DNA of 64,000 nt from Nemertoderma westbladi (Eukaryota; Xenacoelomorpha; Nemertodermatida; Nemertodermatidae): positions 1 through 64,000 of the forward strand of contig JAUCBJ010001516.1 of assembly GCA_032718475.1 (NCBI GenBank), in the 5' to 3' direction. Made by a program: the position numbers and the translations under genes. Numbering within the stretch: the first letter of the stretch is position 1; each line of letters starts with the position of its first letter. The notes beneath the pieces are model-generated. The model was not told where the DNA came from. It searched no databases and saw only the letters and a list, made by a program, of their open reading frames with translations. Below are positions 12,801 to 24,800 of the stretch, piece by piece.

Positions 12801-15800
12801 AATTTTCAAAATCCGACCACTGGTTACTGCTCTCCAGACCAGTCTAAGAGACATTCCAAAGGATGAAGAGCTTTGTGTGGATGAACAGATGGTGCCATTC
12901 AAGGGGAAAAATAAAAGCGGAATAAAGCAATATATGCCCAAGAAACCAAAGAAGTGGGGCTATAAGCTGTTTGTTCTTTGTGATAGCCATGCTATGGCTT
13001 ACGATTTCGATATTTACACGGGAAAGATCGAACCGATTGCTGGACGGCCTGACATTGGGGCAAGTAGTAATATAGTAATTCAACTAGCTGTTGGCATACC
13101 TAGACACATGTCATACAAACTCTTTTTTGACAACTGGTTTACTAGTGTTATTCTCCAGGTGACACTGGCCAATGAAGGAATATATTGTCTTGGGACAGTC
13201 AACGAGAACAGATTAGGTGACTGCCCTCTGCCCACGGATAGCGCAATGAAGAAGAAAGGTCGTGGATACCATGAGGAACTGAGATTTACTGTAAACGGAG
13301 TTGACTTGCGCGTTGTAAAGTGGTTTGATAACCGTTGTGTTACTCTCTTATCGACATTCTCTTCCGCAAATCCGACGTCTCTTGTAAAACGGTGGTCTAA
13401 ACTAACTAAATCATTCATTGAAGTAGATCGCCCACGTATTGTTGGCACGTACAATAGCTTCATGGGTGGGGTTGATACACTGGATTCTTTGTTGAGTTTG
13501 TATAGGATACGAATACGGTCTAGGAAATGGTACCTTCGATTGGTCTTCCATTTCCTCGATTTTGTCTGTGTCATTGCTTGGCTCTTGTACCGACGTGACT
13601 TGCGTAGCTGTAATCCAGCACAAAAACCAATTCCACTCCTTCTATTCAAGACGACATTGGCCGAGACCCTGTGTGCACGTGGAAAGTCTGTCTGCAACAA
13701 GCGACGAGGGCGACCAAGTCTAGAAATTGAAAACGGTATTCTTCAGAAGAAAGCGCGATCAATAACCGTTGGTCTGTTGCCTTCCATGGCAGTTCGACAA
13801 GATCAGGTTGGCCACTGGCCTGTGTTCGCTGAGAAAAGGGGACGGTGCAAGAATCCAGACTGTGTTGGGGTTCCTAAGATTATGTGTGAGAAGTGTAGTG
13901 CGGTGTCTGGAGGAAAGGTATATTTGTGTCTTGGACCGAACCGTAACTGTTTCAAATGCTTCCATTGTGATTGATAACGAATTGGGTATCTATCAATTTT
14001 GGTATTTGCTATCGCATTGATGTTGAATTGATGTTTGGTTTTCGATATTACATACAGTACAGGGATACAATTTTAGTTGAAAATCTATAATTTTGTTTAT
14101 AATGTAGAGTGCGGAGCAGAATAATACAGTTTGTACATTTCTGCATATTTTACACATGAACACAAAATGAAAAAAGTTGTCGCGTAATATGTTTCCAACT
14201 TTTTCACAAAATTTTTTTCAAACTCCTAAATTTCATTTCTTAATGGCCCACCGTGACCTCCAGGTCACGTGATTCGAAAATCTTCATAAATTAAATATTT
14301 TGAAATTTTTTTATGAAAATCATCTCATTAGGTTCATTTTAATGTGAAAGTTATGAAAAAAATTTTTTTGGGACATGGCATCATAATTCGGGCTATAGAG
14401 GGTTAAGTGCTGTAAACCAAAAATAGAGTTTGAAATTAAACATAAGTCATCAGCGTAACCAAGGTGATTAATCCTGGTTCCATCAATAACCCAACCTACA
14501 TCAGCACTGGACATTTGCTTGCTTAAATCATCGATATAAATGTTGTAGAGCAAAGGCGACAAAATACCACCTTGCTTAGTACCATTGGTAACAGTAAACT
14601 TAGCAGATGTAAAACCACCCCAGATTACATGCATCGACTGAGCTCGATACCAATATAAAATAATGCGGACTACATATAATGGAAAACCCCGCGATATCAG
14701 TTTACTAAATAACTTAAAATGATTTATTTTGTCGAATGCTTTACTGGCATCCAACATACATACGTAAATGGGCCCTTTTTTAGAAATATAGTAATTAAGT
14801 ATCTCCTTAAGTGTAAAAATACATAATTCCGTACCTAATTTTGTCTTAAATCCAAACTGATTATCAGTCGTATACATCAAGGACAAGCACCGCACCGTGC
14901 CAAAATAATATTTTCCAGTAATTTACTAAGAACAGTAGCTATCGAAATACCCCTATAATTATCTTTGCTTGTATGGTCCCCGGTTTTATCCTTTATTAAA
15001 GGAATAATAACGGATTCCATCATAAGCTGGGGAATATAACCATGGCTGAAAATTAAGTTAAAAAATAGAGTTAAAATATTCAACAGTGGTACACAGCACC
15101 CATGGATAAAATGCTCAGCTTCAAGGCCATCAGGGCCTATTGCCTTACCGCTACACAAACTATTAATAGCTTCAAATATTTCATTAACTACTACATTATT
15201 TGTTTTACAAAAAGTAGTTCCCAATAACTTATTAGTTACAAACTCCTTACTACTGTCATCAGATACTGAATTAAATAGATCACAAAAATGATCTTTCCAC
15301 AACCCACAAATCTGTTCGGGACCAACTGCGTCGCCTACTTTATTCGGTAGTACAGTTGTTTCCGAGCAACATTTGTGTACATCAGACCAAAAGTTATTTA
15401 TTGGGTTACCTTTATTTGAAGTACTGCCCAATAAAGACTCAGCTAATTTAGTATCACGTATGTTCTGTTCATCACGCTTACATGCCCTGAGCGCTCGTTT
15501 AAAATTGGCTTTCGACCGCAGATAATTATCGTGAATATAACCTTGCCTGGGAGACCCGGCTGATCTCCAGGATAAAAACTTATTTCTGGCGTCGTCATGT
15601 TTCTCCCGTACAAAGTCATTCCACCCAGGGATGTGGCGTTTAGAAGATGACACAGACGTTTTACATTTAATAGTTTCATTAGCACAAGTGTTTAAATAAT
15701 TAACTATAAAGTTAAAAATATTATCAATATCGATTCTATGAGAACTATTACTGCAATGTGGATCTGTACAGTTTACAAATTCATTATCAACAAAATAGGT

Positions 15801-18800
15801 ATCAAGTTGGCTTTTAACTTTAAAAGCATAATTATTAAGTGACTCAGGAGATGTCTTACACCAATCCAACTTGGGGCACCTGGGAGATGCGTTACAAGTA
15901 CAATTAGCTTTAATTGCAGGCGAGGGGGAAATATAAACTGGAAAATCTACAACTAGAGGCATGTGGTCTCTAATAGACAGTGAATAGTCCACAGAAACTG
16001 AACTAATAATACTACCAGTAGATGGAGGACACACAATATGATCCAGCCAAGATGTGCTGGAGTGTGCGTCACTTATGTACGTAAAGGTGTCCGAAGGCAG
16101 ATGTTCAATATCTAATATTATTAACCCCTCGTTATTGCACCATTCGGTAAGGTGAGCATAAAAAGAGCGCGAAATATCTGGATGAGCATTAAAATCAGCA
16201 AAAGTAAACCCTCATAAGAGTCTGACATAAGAGTAGGAGTAAAACATTCACTTGCATAATATTTATTATTGAGTTACTGCGCCAAGCAAAAACCCCAAAC
16301 ACTTACTCTAATTATTATACCTAATCAAGGAGCAAACACCAGCAAATGCTTGCTGTGCTGCCCTATCTCACAACTCAATTATATATAATATAACGAGAAA
16401 AACTTATGTGGTATTAAAAGTTATATTACAATAATTACATACAAGCTGCATTGTATTAGTATAATATATAATAATAAAAAAAAGTTTGATTATAATTAGC
16501 AAGTCGTTAGTTAGCAAGTCGTTAGACTTGATTACATTAAGAAAAAAAAGCTACTGGCTACTGATTACTGACCACTTCGTGCATTTTATTTCCATGTGGA
16601 CTGCTTAAAATGCTAATGTCATTATTAGCAAGTCGTAAGACTTGATTACTGTAAGAATCGTTGTCTGACTGACCTGACCTGACCTGACCAGACCTGACTT
16701 GACTGACCTGACTGACCTGGCTGACCTGGCTAACCTGACTGACCTGACTGACTGCTGACTGCTGACTGCTGACCCGACCCGACCCGACTATCTCTAACCA
16801 CGTGCTTCCCTCCCCACTATTGGCTAATATACTAATTGTCACTTTGGCACTCCCTGTGAGTGTTTCCCCCTGCTGCTAGCCTTTACTAGCTGTATTCCCT
16901 CCGAGGTGGTTTGACCTCTCACCTTTCTCTGTGGCTTTAGGGCTTATGCCGCCCCCCCCCAAAGTTCGTTATGATACGAGATTAATATTGGGAATCTCGT
17001 ATCCCCAACATATTCCTAAAATGTCACTGGTCCCATTTTCTGGTGGGTAATGAAGTGGAATTGAATCCGCTTACACTGACCTGACTGACCTGGCTAACCT
17101 GGCTGACCTGGCTAACCTGACTGACTGCCTGACTGCTGACTGCTGACTGCTGACCCGACCCGACCCGACCCGACCCGACCCGACCCGACCCGACCCGACC
17201 CGACCCGACCCGACCCGACCCGACCCGACCCGACCTGACCCGACCCGACCCGACCCGACCCGACCCGACCCGACCCGACCCGACCCGACCCGACCCGACC
17301 CGACCCGACCCGACCCGACCCGACCCGACCCGACCCGCCCCGACCCGACCCGACCCGACCCGACCCGACCCGACCCGACCCGACCCGACCCGACCCGACC
17401 CGACCCGACCATTGATTTCACCTCTTACTGTACTTTGGCCCTCTGTACCCAATGGATGCTTTCCTATCTCTAACCACGTGCTTCCCTCCCCACTATTGGC
17501 TAATATACTAATTGTCACTTTGGCACTCCCTGTGAGTGTTTCCCCCCGCTGCTAGCCTTTACTAGCTGTATTCCCTCCGAGGTGGTTTGACCTCTCACCT
17601 TTCTCTGTGGCTTTAGGGCTTATGCCGCCCCCCCCCCCCAAAGTCCGTTATGATACGAGATTAATATTGGGAATCTCGTATCCCCAACATATTCCTAAAA
17701 TGTCACTGGTCCCATTTTCTGGTGGGTAATGAAGTGGAATTGAATCCGCTTACACTGACCTGACTGACCTGGCTAACCTGACTGAGCTGACTGACCTGAC
17801 TGCCTGACTGCTGACTCCTGACGACTGCTGACTGCTGACGACTGCCTGACTGCTGACTCTGACTGCTGACCTGACCTGACGTGACCTGACCTGACCTAGA
17901 CTGACCTGGACTGACTGACTGTATGCTTATATGGCGGAATGTTTACTCAGCCTTATACTGATACTCTGTAAGGCTAAGGCTATCATTATAGTTTGAAATA
18001 TAAAAATCACTGCATCAGGTATCAGGTTACACACTGTGGCTAAGGCGGAATGTTTACTCAGCCTCATACTGATAATTTGTAAGGCTAACACTAACATTCA
18101 AAATGTTTTGTAAGGTGAATGACATTTAGCGGCTTAGATTATTCTCTGGTAACTCACTCTGCTAATGTAAGCTGAATAACTGTTACACAGTGTGTTGGCT
18201 ACATTAATGCCAACATTAATACTGTGGAGACTGTATGTTTATAAAAGTGTATGTTTAATCAGCCACTTAATATGATTCTCTATAGGCTAACATTATAGTT
18301 TGAGATGTAAAAATCGATGCTTATTATCTGTATTAGGTTACACACTTTGGCATTCAAAATGTTTTATAGGTGAATGGTATTTAGAATGAATGAAATGAAT
18401 AGAGATGGCCTAGTAATGCTATTCAATAGAGGTGAAAAGTCCAGTAGTAGTATAACGCGTACCGGATCCTAGTAAAGATGTATCTTACTGTAAGATATAG
18501 TAGTGTATACGGGTTCGTACAGTATCTGACAATAAATCCAACTCCAGGGTGTCCAAATAAACAGATACTAAATACGCAAACTACTACTGGCGAGGAACGG
18601 AGCCTGGTGTCTATTCTAATACATGGGCGAGTCAAATGCCCAGGCGAACTAGACAAAACAGGATGCCCGGCCTCTAACCGGTGAGGCAGATGTACAGTCT
18701 ACGGTGACAGACCAAACTCACGAGGAAAAAATCCCCGCGCAGCGAATCCTAACTATTGCTAATGGACCTAAATACCGTAAACTTGCCGCGGTGTGATTTA

Positions 18801-21800
18801 TATGGTTTATATACGAGCTAGTGGATTAACAGACTAGCGTAACAATACTGCCGCGAGTAAAGACAGTCAAAAGGGGGTAGTGCCTAAAGTAATAATACTA
18901 CTACTTTGACAGAAAGAAATAGCAGTCAAAAGGGGTAAATGCTCCTTGCTGTGTGCGTGTGTGTTATGAATAAAACAATTTTGGTGTACTCCGTCGTACT
19001 TGGTTTTACTGATTCTGACCAAAACAATACCGGGCGAGACGATACGAACCCACGACGCCGGTCGATGCTACGCCGACCACGTCGACGCAGGTTGACGCCA
19101 CACCAACGAGCAACCCGGCGAACCAAGATGTGGGGGGTCGTCTACCAGGAGAGAGCGAGTCGAGTAGAGGAGACGAGTCGGGAGGAGAAGAGAAAGATGA
19201 GTCGACGCGGAGCGAGGGTCGACGTACCGATGTCGCCGGCCCGCCACAGGCCGAGGGCGACGGACAGCCCACCGGAACGGCAACGGTGGAGCCGCCGGTA
19301 CGACGTCGGACCCGGAGAGATGGAGGAGAGGTCGGCGACGAGGACGTCGGGGTTTCCGATCGACTTCGACGGGCCTACAACGCGACCCGGGAACTACTAA
19401 AGGAGGCCAAGGAGGGGGCGAGGATAGACGAGGTCAGGATGAGAAAGGGACTAGGTGAGTCGAACAGATACTTTGATCACCTAGTGTGTTCTGGGCAGAG
19501 AGAACTGGCCGGGGAGAGAGCGAGAGGGGTTGCCTTCGAACTGTTTGGGCTATGGGAACGTAGGGGTATGGGGCCTGGTGTAGTGTACATAGGGCCATAC
19601 TTAGTCGATGCCAGGGAAGTAAAATTAGTGGGTTGGAAGAGACCTGAGGAGGGCGAATCCGAGGTTAACTCCGAGGATTCGGTCTCGTCGGTCGGAAGAA
19701 GTTCCGGGAAGCGGGGGAAAGTTGGTAGGACGGAGGGGCGACGGGAGTCCGTCGCAACCGATAAGTCTGCTACATCCTCCGCAAAAGAAAGAAGGGTGCG
19801 AGAGAGTGAACGCGTGGCGTATAAATTAGAAAAGGCGGCGGCAGAGCGGAAACAGTTAGAGGGGCGAGATTGAGAGAGCAAACCGCATTATTAGAGTTGG
19901 TAAGGGAGGATAGAGAGAGGGCCGAGAAGCATAGAGATTCCCTCAGCCTTCACTACCTTAATACATGCCGGGAGAGGAGAATAGAGAGCGAGCCGGCGAG
20001 GCGGTCTGGGATGCTTGCGAGAGAGACGGCCGAGCGAGATTTCCGAGTGTGCAGAGAGAGAGAGTTAGAGGAACAACGTACGCAGGATGATTTGCTTGTC
20101 CGACTGGCGCTGCTTGCGCAATATCGGGCCAAACTTAAACGGCGCCGACTAGAACTGGCGCGGTTGGAGATATCAGAGAGTGAGCCCCCACTTACAGGCA
20201 CCGGGCGAGAGAACCAGAACTGGTGTAGCCGTACGGGCGGGGGGGGGGTAGTAGTAGTATGTTAGAAGTAGTTAATGTTAATAGTACCGTATTAGATAAC
20301 CCTAATCCCTTTATTGCAGCAAATAATATTTTACCTGGTAGTAGTAATTTAAATTTAAATTCAAATAATCATTATTCAAATATTCAGAATAATTCAAATA
20401 ATACGAATAATAATTTAAATTTTGAAAATTCAAATAATTCTAATTTAAATAATTTAAATCTCGTTTCAAATTCTAATAATTTAATTGATTTAACAAATAA
20501 TATTGGGAATGGTGCTATTAATGTGAACGCGTCAGACGTGTATAGCCCGGCAGACGGCGGCCTGGTAGGCCACGTAGTTAGTAGGCAGGAAGTGGCAGGG
20601 TTGAGCCAACCCGACGGCGGCCTGGTAGGCCACGTAGTTGGTAGGCAGGAGGTAGCGGGGTTGAGCCAACCCGAGGTGGGCCTGGTAGGCCACGCAGTAG
20701 TAGAGAGAGAGGCGGGGGTGAATAGACCCGGCCGCAGTAGAAACAGTGTGTCGACTAGAGAGGGGTGTAGAGACGAAGTAAGAGATAGTGAAGTTAGATG
20801 TGGCGAGGTGGGGGGGGGGGCTACCGGCGCCCCACCACATAAGATTAGTGGCGAGAGAGGGGGGGCAGAGAATGCCCCACAAGAGGGGTGTAGAAGTGTA
20901 GTAAGAGATAGTGAAGTTAGAAGTGGCGGGTGGGGGGGGGGGCTACGGGCGCCCCACCGCGAGAAGATTAGTGGCGAGAGAGGGGGGGCAGAGAATGCCC
21001 CACAAGAGGGGTGTAGAAGTGTAGTAAGAGGTAGTGAAGTTAGAAGTGGCGGGTGGGGGGGGGCTACGGACACCCCACCGCGAGAAGTTAGTAGAGAGAG
21101 GAGGGGGGGCAGGAGTGTCCCACAGCCGTCAGCGGATAATGCGCGGGCCGAATCAGGTAAACCGCAACACCCGGCGACGGAGAGTAATAGGGGGATTGCG
21201 AGTATCCCCAGCGGCGTGCGATCGAGCAGAGAGAGGCAGGTTGACGTCGCGAGAGGGCAGACGAAGCGTCGAGCCCGATCAGAAGAGGGAAGAAGAACAG
21301 TGGAGTTTAACCGGGAGGTCGACGAGAGACCTCACGAGCCGGAATACTACACAGAAAAGAGAAGAAGAGAAGATAGTAGAAGAAGTGTCGCCACGAACGA
21401 TAGCAGTGCGAGGACGGATAACGGACCGTCGACAGTAGAGATGGAGTCAGGGAGCCAGTGGGGTCGAACTTCGGGAGATTGCCGTCGCCCCGGAGAAACG
21501 CACCGCACGCCAAGAGAGGGGTACAGGAGGTACCAATACAAAGTCGAGAACAGGAGAGGGGATCGAAGAGAAGCTTCCCGACGGGATATAGCTGCCGATC
21601 GAGAGTGCAGTAGTCGCGGGGAGATTCGAGATTCGCGAAGAATAAACTTCGGTTCGGAAGGGCACATGCAGACTGCAGGACATACTGTAGGCCTTACTGC
21701 ACATACTATTATAGGCCATGCTGGGAGAGATAGAGTAGGCGATGGGGTAGCGCGAACGACGGGATTAAACCCGGAAGTCGCGGAGTACATACCGGTAGGT

Positions 21801-24800
21801 AGGCGAGAGGTAGGTAGGCCTATATCGGTACAGCAGCATGACTATAATACACAGGGACATAACATATATCCAGGGGAGGGGGGAGTTATTGGAGATAGAC
21901 GTATGGGCCCCAATGTATTAACATCAACCCCAGTACCAAACATACCGGCCGGGGGGGGGGACAGGGTGACATTCCCCCATCACAATATCGACAATATACC
22001 CCAATAGGAGCGAGAACATCGAACCCCTTGGACGAGAACAGGTCGTGCGGACAGTCAATACCACACGCGGCCGTACAGGGGACTGCTAGTCCACAGTTAG
22101 CTGGTAGCAGGGCCACACCGTGGCGGGGACAGGAAGAAAATAACACCAAAAATAAACACAATCCCAATATACCCAGTAGGCCGAGTCTAGACAATCGAAA
22201 CATTAAATCGGTACATATAAACCTAAGCGCGATACGTGAAGGACTATACAGGAAACGCTATAATCCAGGATTCCAATGTCAATTACATCGGGACGGAACC
22301 CATAAGACCAGGAGTTGCAAGTACTGGCAAGCGTTGCCCAAACGAGATCGTGTAGCCTACACAGACGCAAACGGACTATGTCATCGATGTGTGGTAAAAG
22401 GACACAGATCCGGAGAGTGTTGGAAAGGGAGAGGATGTGAAAGGACTAAACCAGGGGTAGAGAAGTCCATGAGCAAAGGAGTCGGGAAAGTAGAAGGAGG
22501 CGTGTTGCATACACACGCAGGGCTGACACAGTGCGGGGGGGCATTACATGGGCAGACACCGCGTATACCGAGGGACGAGCGGGGGTCGTCGAGGGCTCTA
22601 ATGCCAGCGCACATACGAAGGGGGAGGCCAGCAAAGGTGGCACCGAAGAGAGTGTGGCGAAGAGTTAGAGGACGTATAGGAGGGCAGCAGGAGAGTGCCT
22701 ACTGGAAGAAGGGGCACGTGAGAGTTTTTAGTCGTCCAAAGTTTTGGACTGAGGGGGGTGGGAATGAGGGCGAGACGCCCTTCCCACGCACAAAATATAA
22801 AATAATTATTTAATTAAAAATAAGAAAATAATTAAATAATAGAGTAGGTAGAAGTTAGGTAGTAAGAGTTAGTTAGTGGAGTTAGAGAGTTAGTTAGAGG
22901 GTACGTAGTACCGTTAGTTAGTGGAGTTAGAGTAGTGAGAGGGTACGTAGTACCGCTAGTTAGAGTAAGAGTTAGAGGGTACGTAGTACCGTTAGTGAGA
23001 GTAGAGTCAGAGAAGTTAGTAAGAAGGTACGTAGTACCGTTAGTTAGTGGAGTTAGAGAGTTAGTTAGAGGGTACGTAGTACCGTTAGTTAGTGGAGTTA
23101 GAGTAGTGAGAGGGTACGTAGTACCGCTAGTTAGAGTAAGAGTTAGAGGGTACGTAGTACCGCTAGTAGGAGAGTTAGCTAGAGTAGTAGAGTGGTTGTG
23201 GGCACCGTAAGCGCCACATAGAAAGTAGTAGCAGTAGAGGGTTGTGGGCACCGTAAGCGCCACGTAGTTAGAGTTAGTAGGGAATGCGCTGAACTTAGTG
23301 GGGCACGGGCGTGATGAGGTGTTTGATGTAAGAGCAGGGTATGTTAATTAGGGTGGGTGCCGGGCACAAGAGGTGCCGGGCACAAAAGAGTTAGTAGTAG
23401 AGTTAGTTGAGTTAGTAGAGAGTTAGTGGAGTTAGTAGGGTTAGTTGAGTTAGTAGAGAGTTAGTAGAGTTAGTAAGAGTTAGTAGTAGTTCACATAATT
23501 AACGTACCCACTCTGCCGGCATTCAGAGCGTCACGTGCAGGCGAGTGGATGTAAAGGAAGTAAGTTAGAGATAGAGTAGAGTAGTAGAGAGGGCACATAG
23601 GGTGCCAGGTAGTAGAGTAGAGTGTTAGAGGTAGCAGAGAGGGCACATAGGGTGCCAGAGAGTAGAATAGTAGAGACGGGCACATAGGGTGCCAGGTAGT
23701 AGAGTTAGAGAGTTAGAGATAGAGTAGAGTAGTAGAGACGGGCACATAGGGTGCCAAGTAGTAGGGTTAGAGTGTTAGAGAGGTAGTTGAGTAGTAGAAG
23801 GGCACAAAGGGTGCCAGATAGTAGAGTGGTTGTGGGCACCGCAAGCGCCACGTAGAAGGAAGTAGTAGTAAAGGGGTTGTGGGCACCGCAAGCGCCACGT
23901 AGTTAGAAGAGTGGAGTAGAGTTAGTAGAGCTAGTTAGTAGAGTTAGCAAAGCTAGTGGAGTAGAGTTAGCAGAGCTAGTGGAGTAGAGTTAGTAGAGCT
24001 AGTTAGCAGAGTTGGTAGACTCAGAGGAGTCAAGTAGAGTTAGTAGAACTAGAAAGTTAGTAGGAGTTAGTTAGACTTAGTAGAGAGTTAGAGTCAGTAG
24101 AAAGTTAGAGGCTCTCAGTTAGAGCTAGAAGTAGTAAGAGTTAGTAGTTAGCAGAGTTAGTTAGATAGTTAGAGTTAGTAAGCAGTAGGTAGATAGTATG
24201 ATAGCACAGGGGTAGCATTAGAGATTAAAGCCTTAGGGAGTGACAAGAGAGTGGAGAGGTGATAGTGCGGAGTGCGGAGATAGTGGTGTAAGTACTATAG
24301 TCATACAACCTTTCTCAATTAGCTACTGGGACTGGGGGGCTAAGTGACTATGGCACTAGGGACAAGACGCCAGACGATTTCACATTTCCTGAGTGCGACG
24401 GCACGGAGGGGGGGTGAGATTCGTCAGAAGGGATAAGGTAGTCAAGGAGGGATGGAGTAACTAGTGCGGAGTGCGAAGAGAACGTGGGCGCAATTCAAGT
24501 GTGGGGGAGGAGAAGTGAGAGGAAGAGTGTGGGACGAGGAGGTCCGGGAGTATGCGAGAGTTGGAGTAGAGTGGTGAGAGTGTTGGGGAAACAAAAATTG
24601 TGTGAGAGAAGCGCACGATCGGCCCGACACGAAACGCCAGAGGGTAGCAATATCATACCCATAGGGAGCGGCCTGGAAAGCCGGCTCCGAAAGAAAATAA
24701 CCCACCCCACACCCGATACTAGATCGGGATCCAGCGGAATTGTAGCGCACTTTAGTTGGATGCTATCTTCTCACCGGGAAGATAGCATGGGGGGGAGTGT

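Larger units (their letters stand above)
10629..16250 (-). mobile_element. LINE family III, split by a piggyBac insertion
   Basis: Minus-strand LINE. It runs from endonuclease remains (about 16250-15950; DFNAHPDISRSFYAHLTEW, STSWLDHIVCPPSTGS, RDHMPLVVDF) through the linker (SGKAIGPDGLEAEHFI) to reverse transcriptase with LDASKAFDKINHFKLFSKL, GTKQGGILSPLLYNIY and catalytic YADD. A frameshift lies near 14880. The reading frame is interrupted at TTAA 14403-14406 by the piggyBac and resumes at 11390 with IDICVTYAKGNS, running to a stop at 10764. A minus-strand poly(A) tract (T-run 10629-10641) marks the 3' end. The 5' end is truncated; the clade is uncertain. Confidence 0.83.

Noticed and set aside
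17024-17518. Minus-strand frames of Gly-Arg-Val-Gly-Ser repeats
   Set aside because: Direct product of the (CCCGA)n microsatellite, open in several frames; no start context or domain.
18420-18900. 5' LTR of the gag-only element
   Set aside because: Compared by eye with the 3' LTR (24798-25338); no matching stretch beyond short chance words.
22832-23263. Minus-strand Thr/Leu/Tyr repeat frame over the palindromic array
   Set aside because: Period artefact of GTTAG-rich repeats; the same stretch is open on the other strand too.
22860-23900. CRISPR array
   Set aside because: Repeats are short, irregular and in a eukaryotic retroelement context; no uniform spacers or cas genes.
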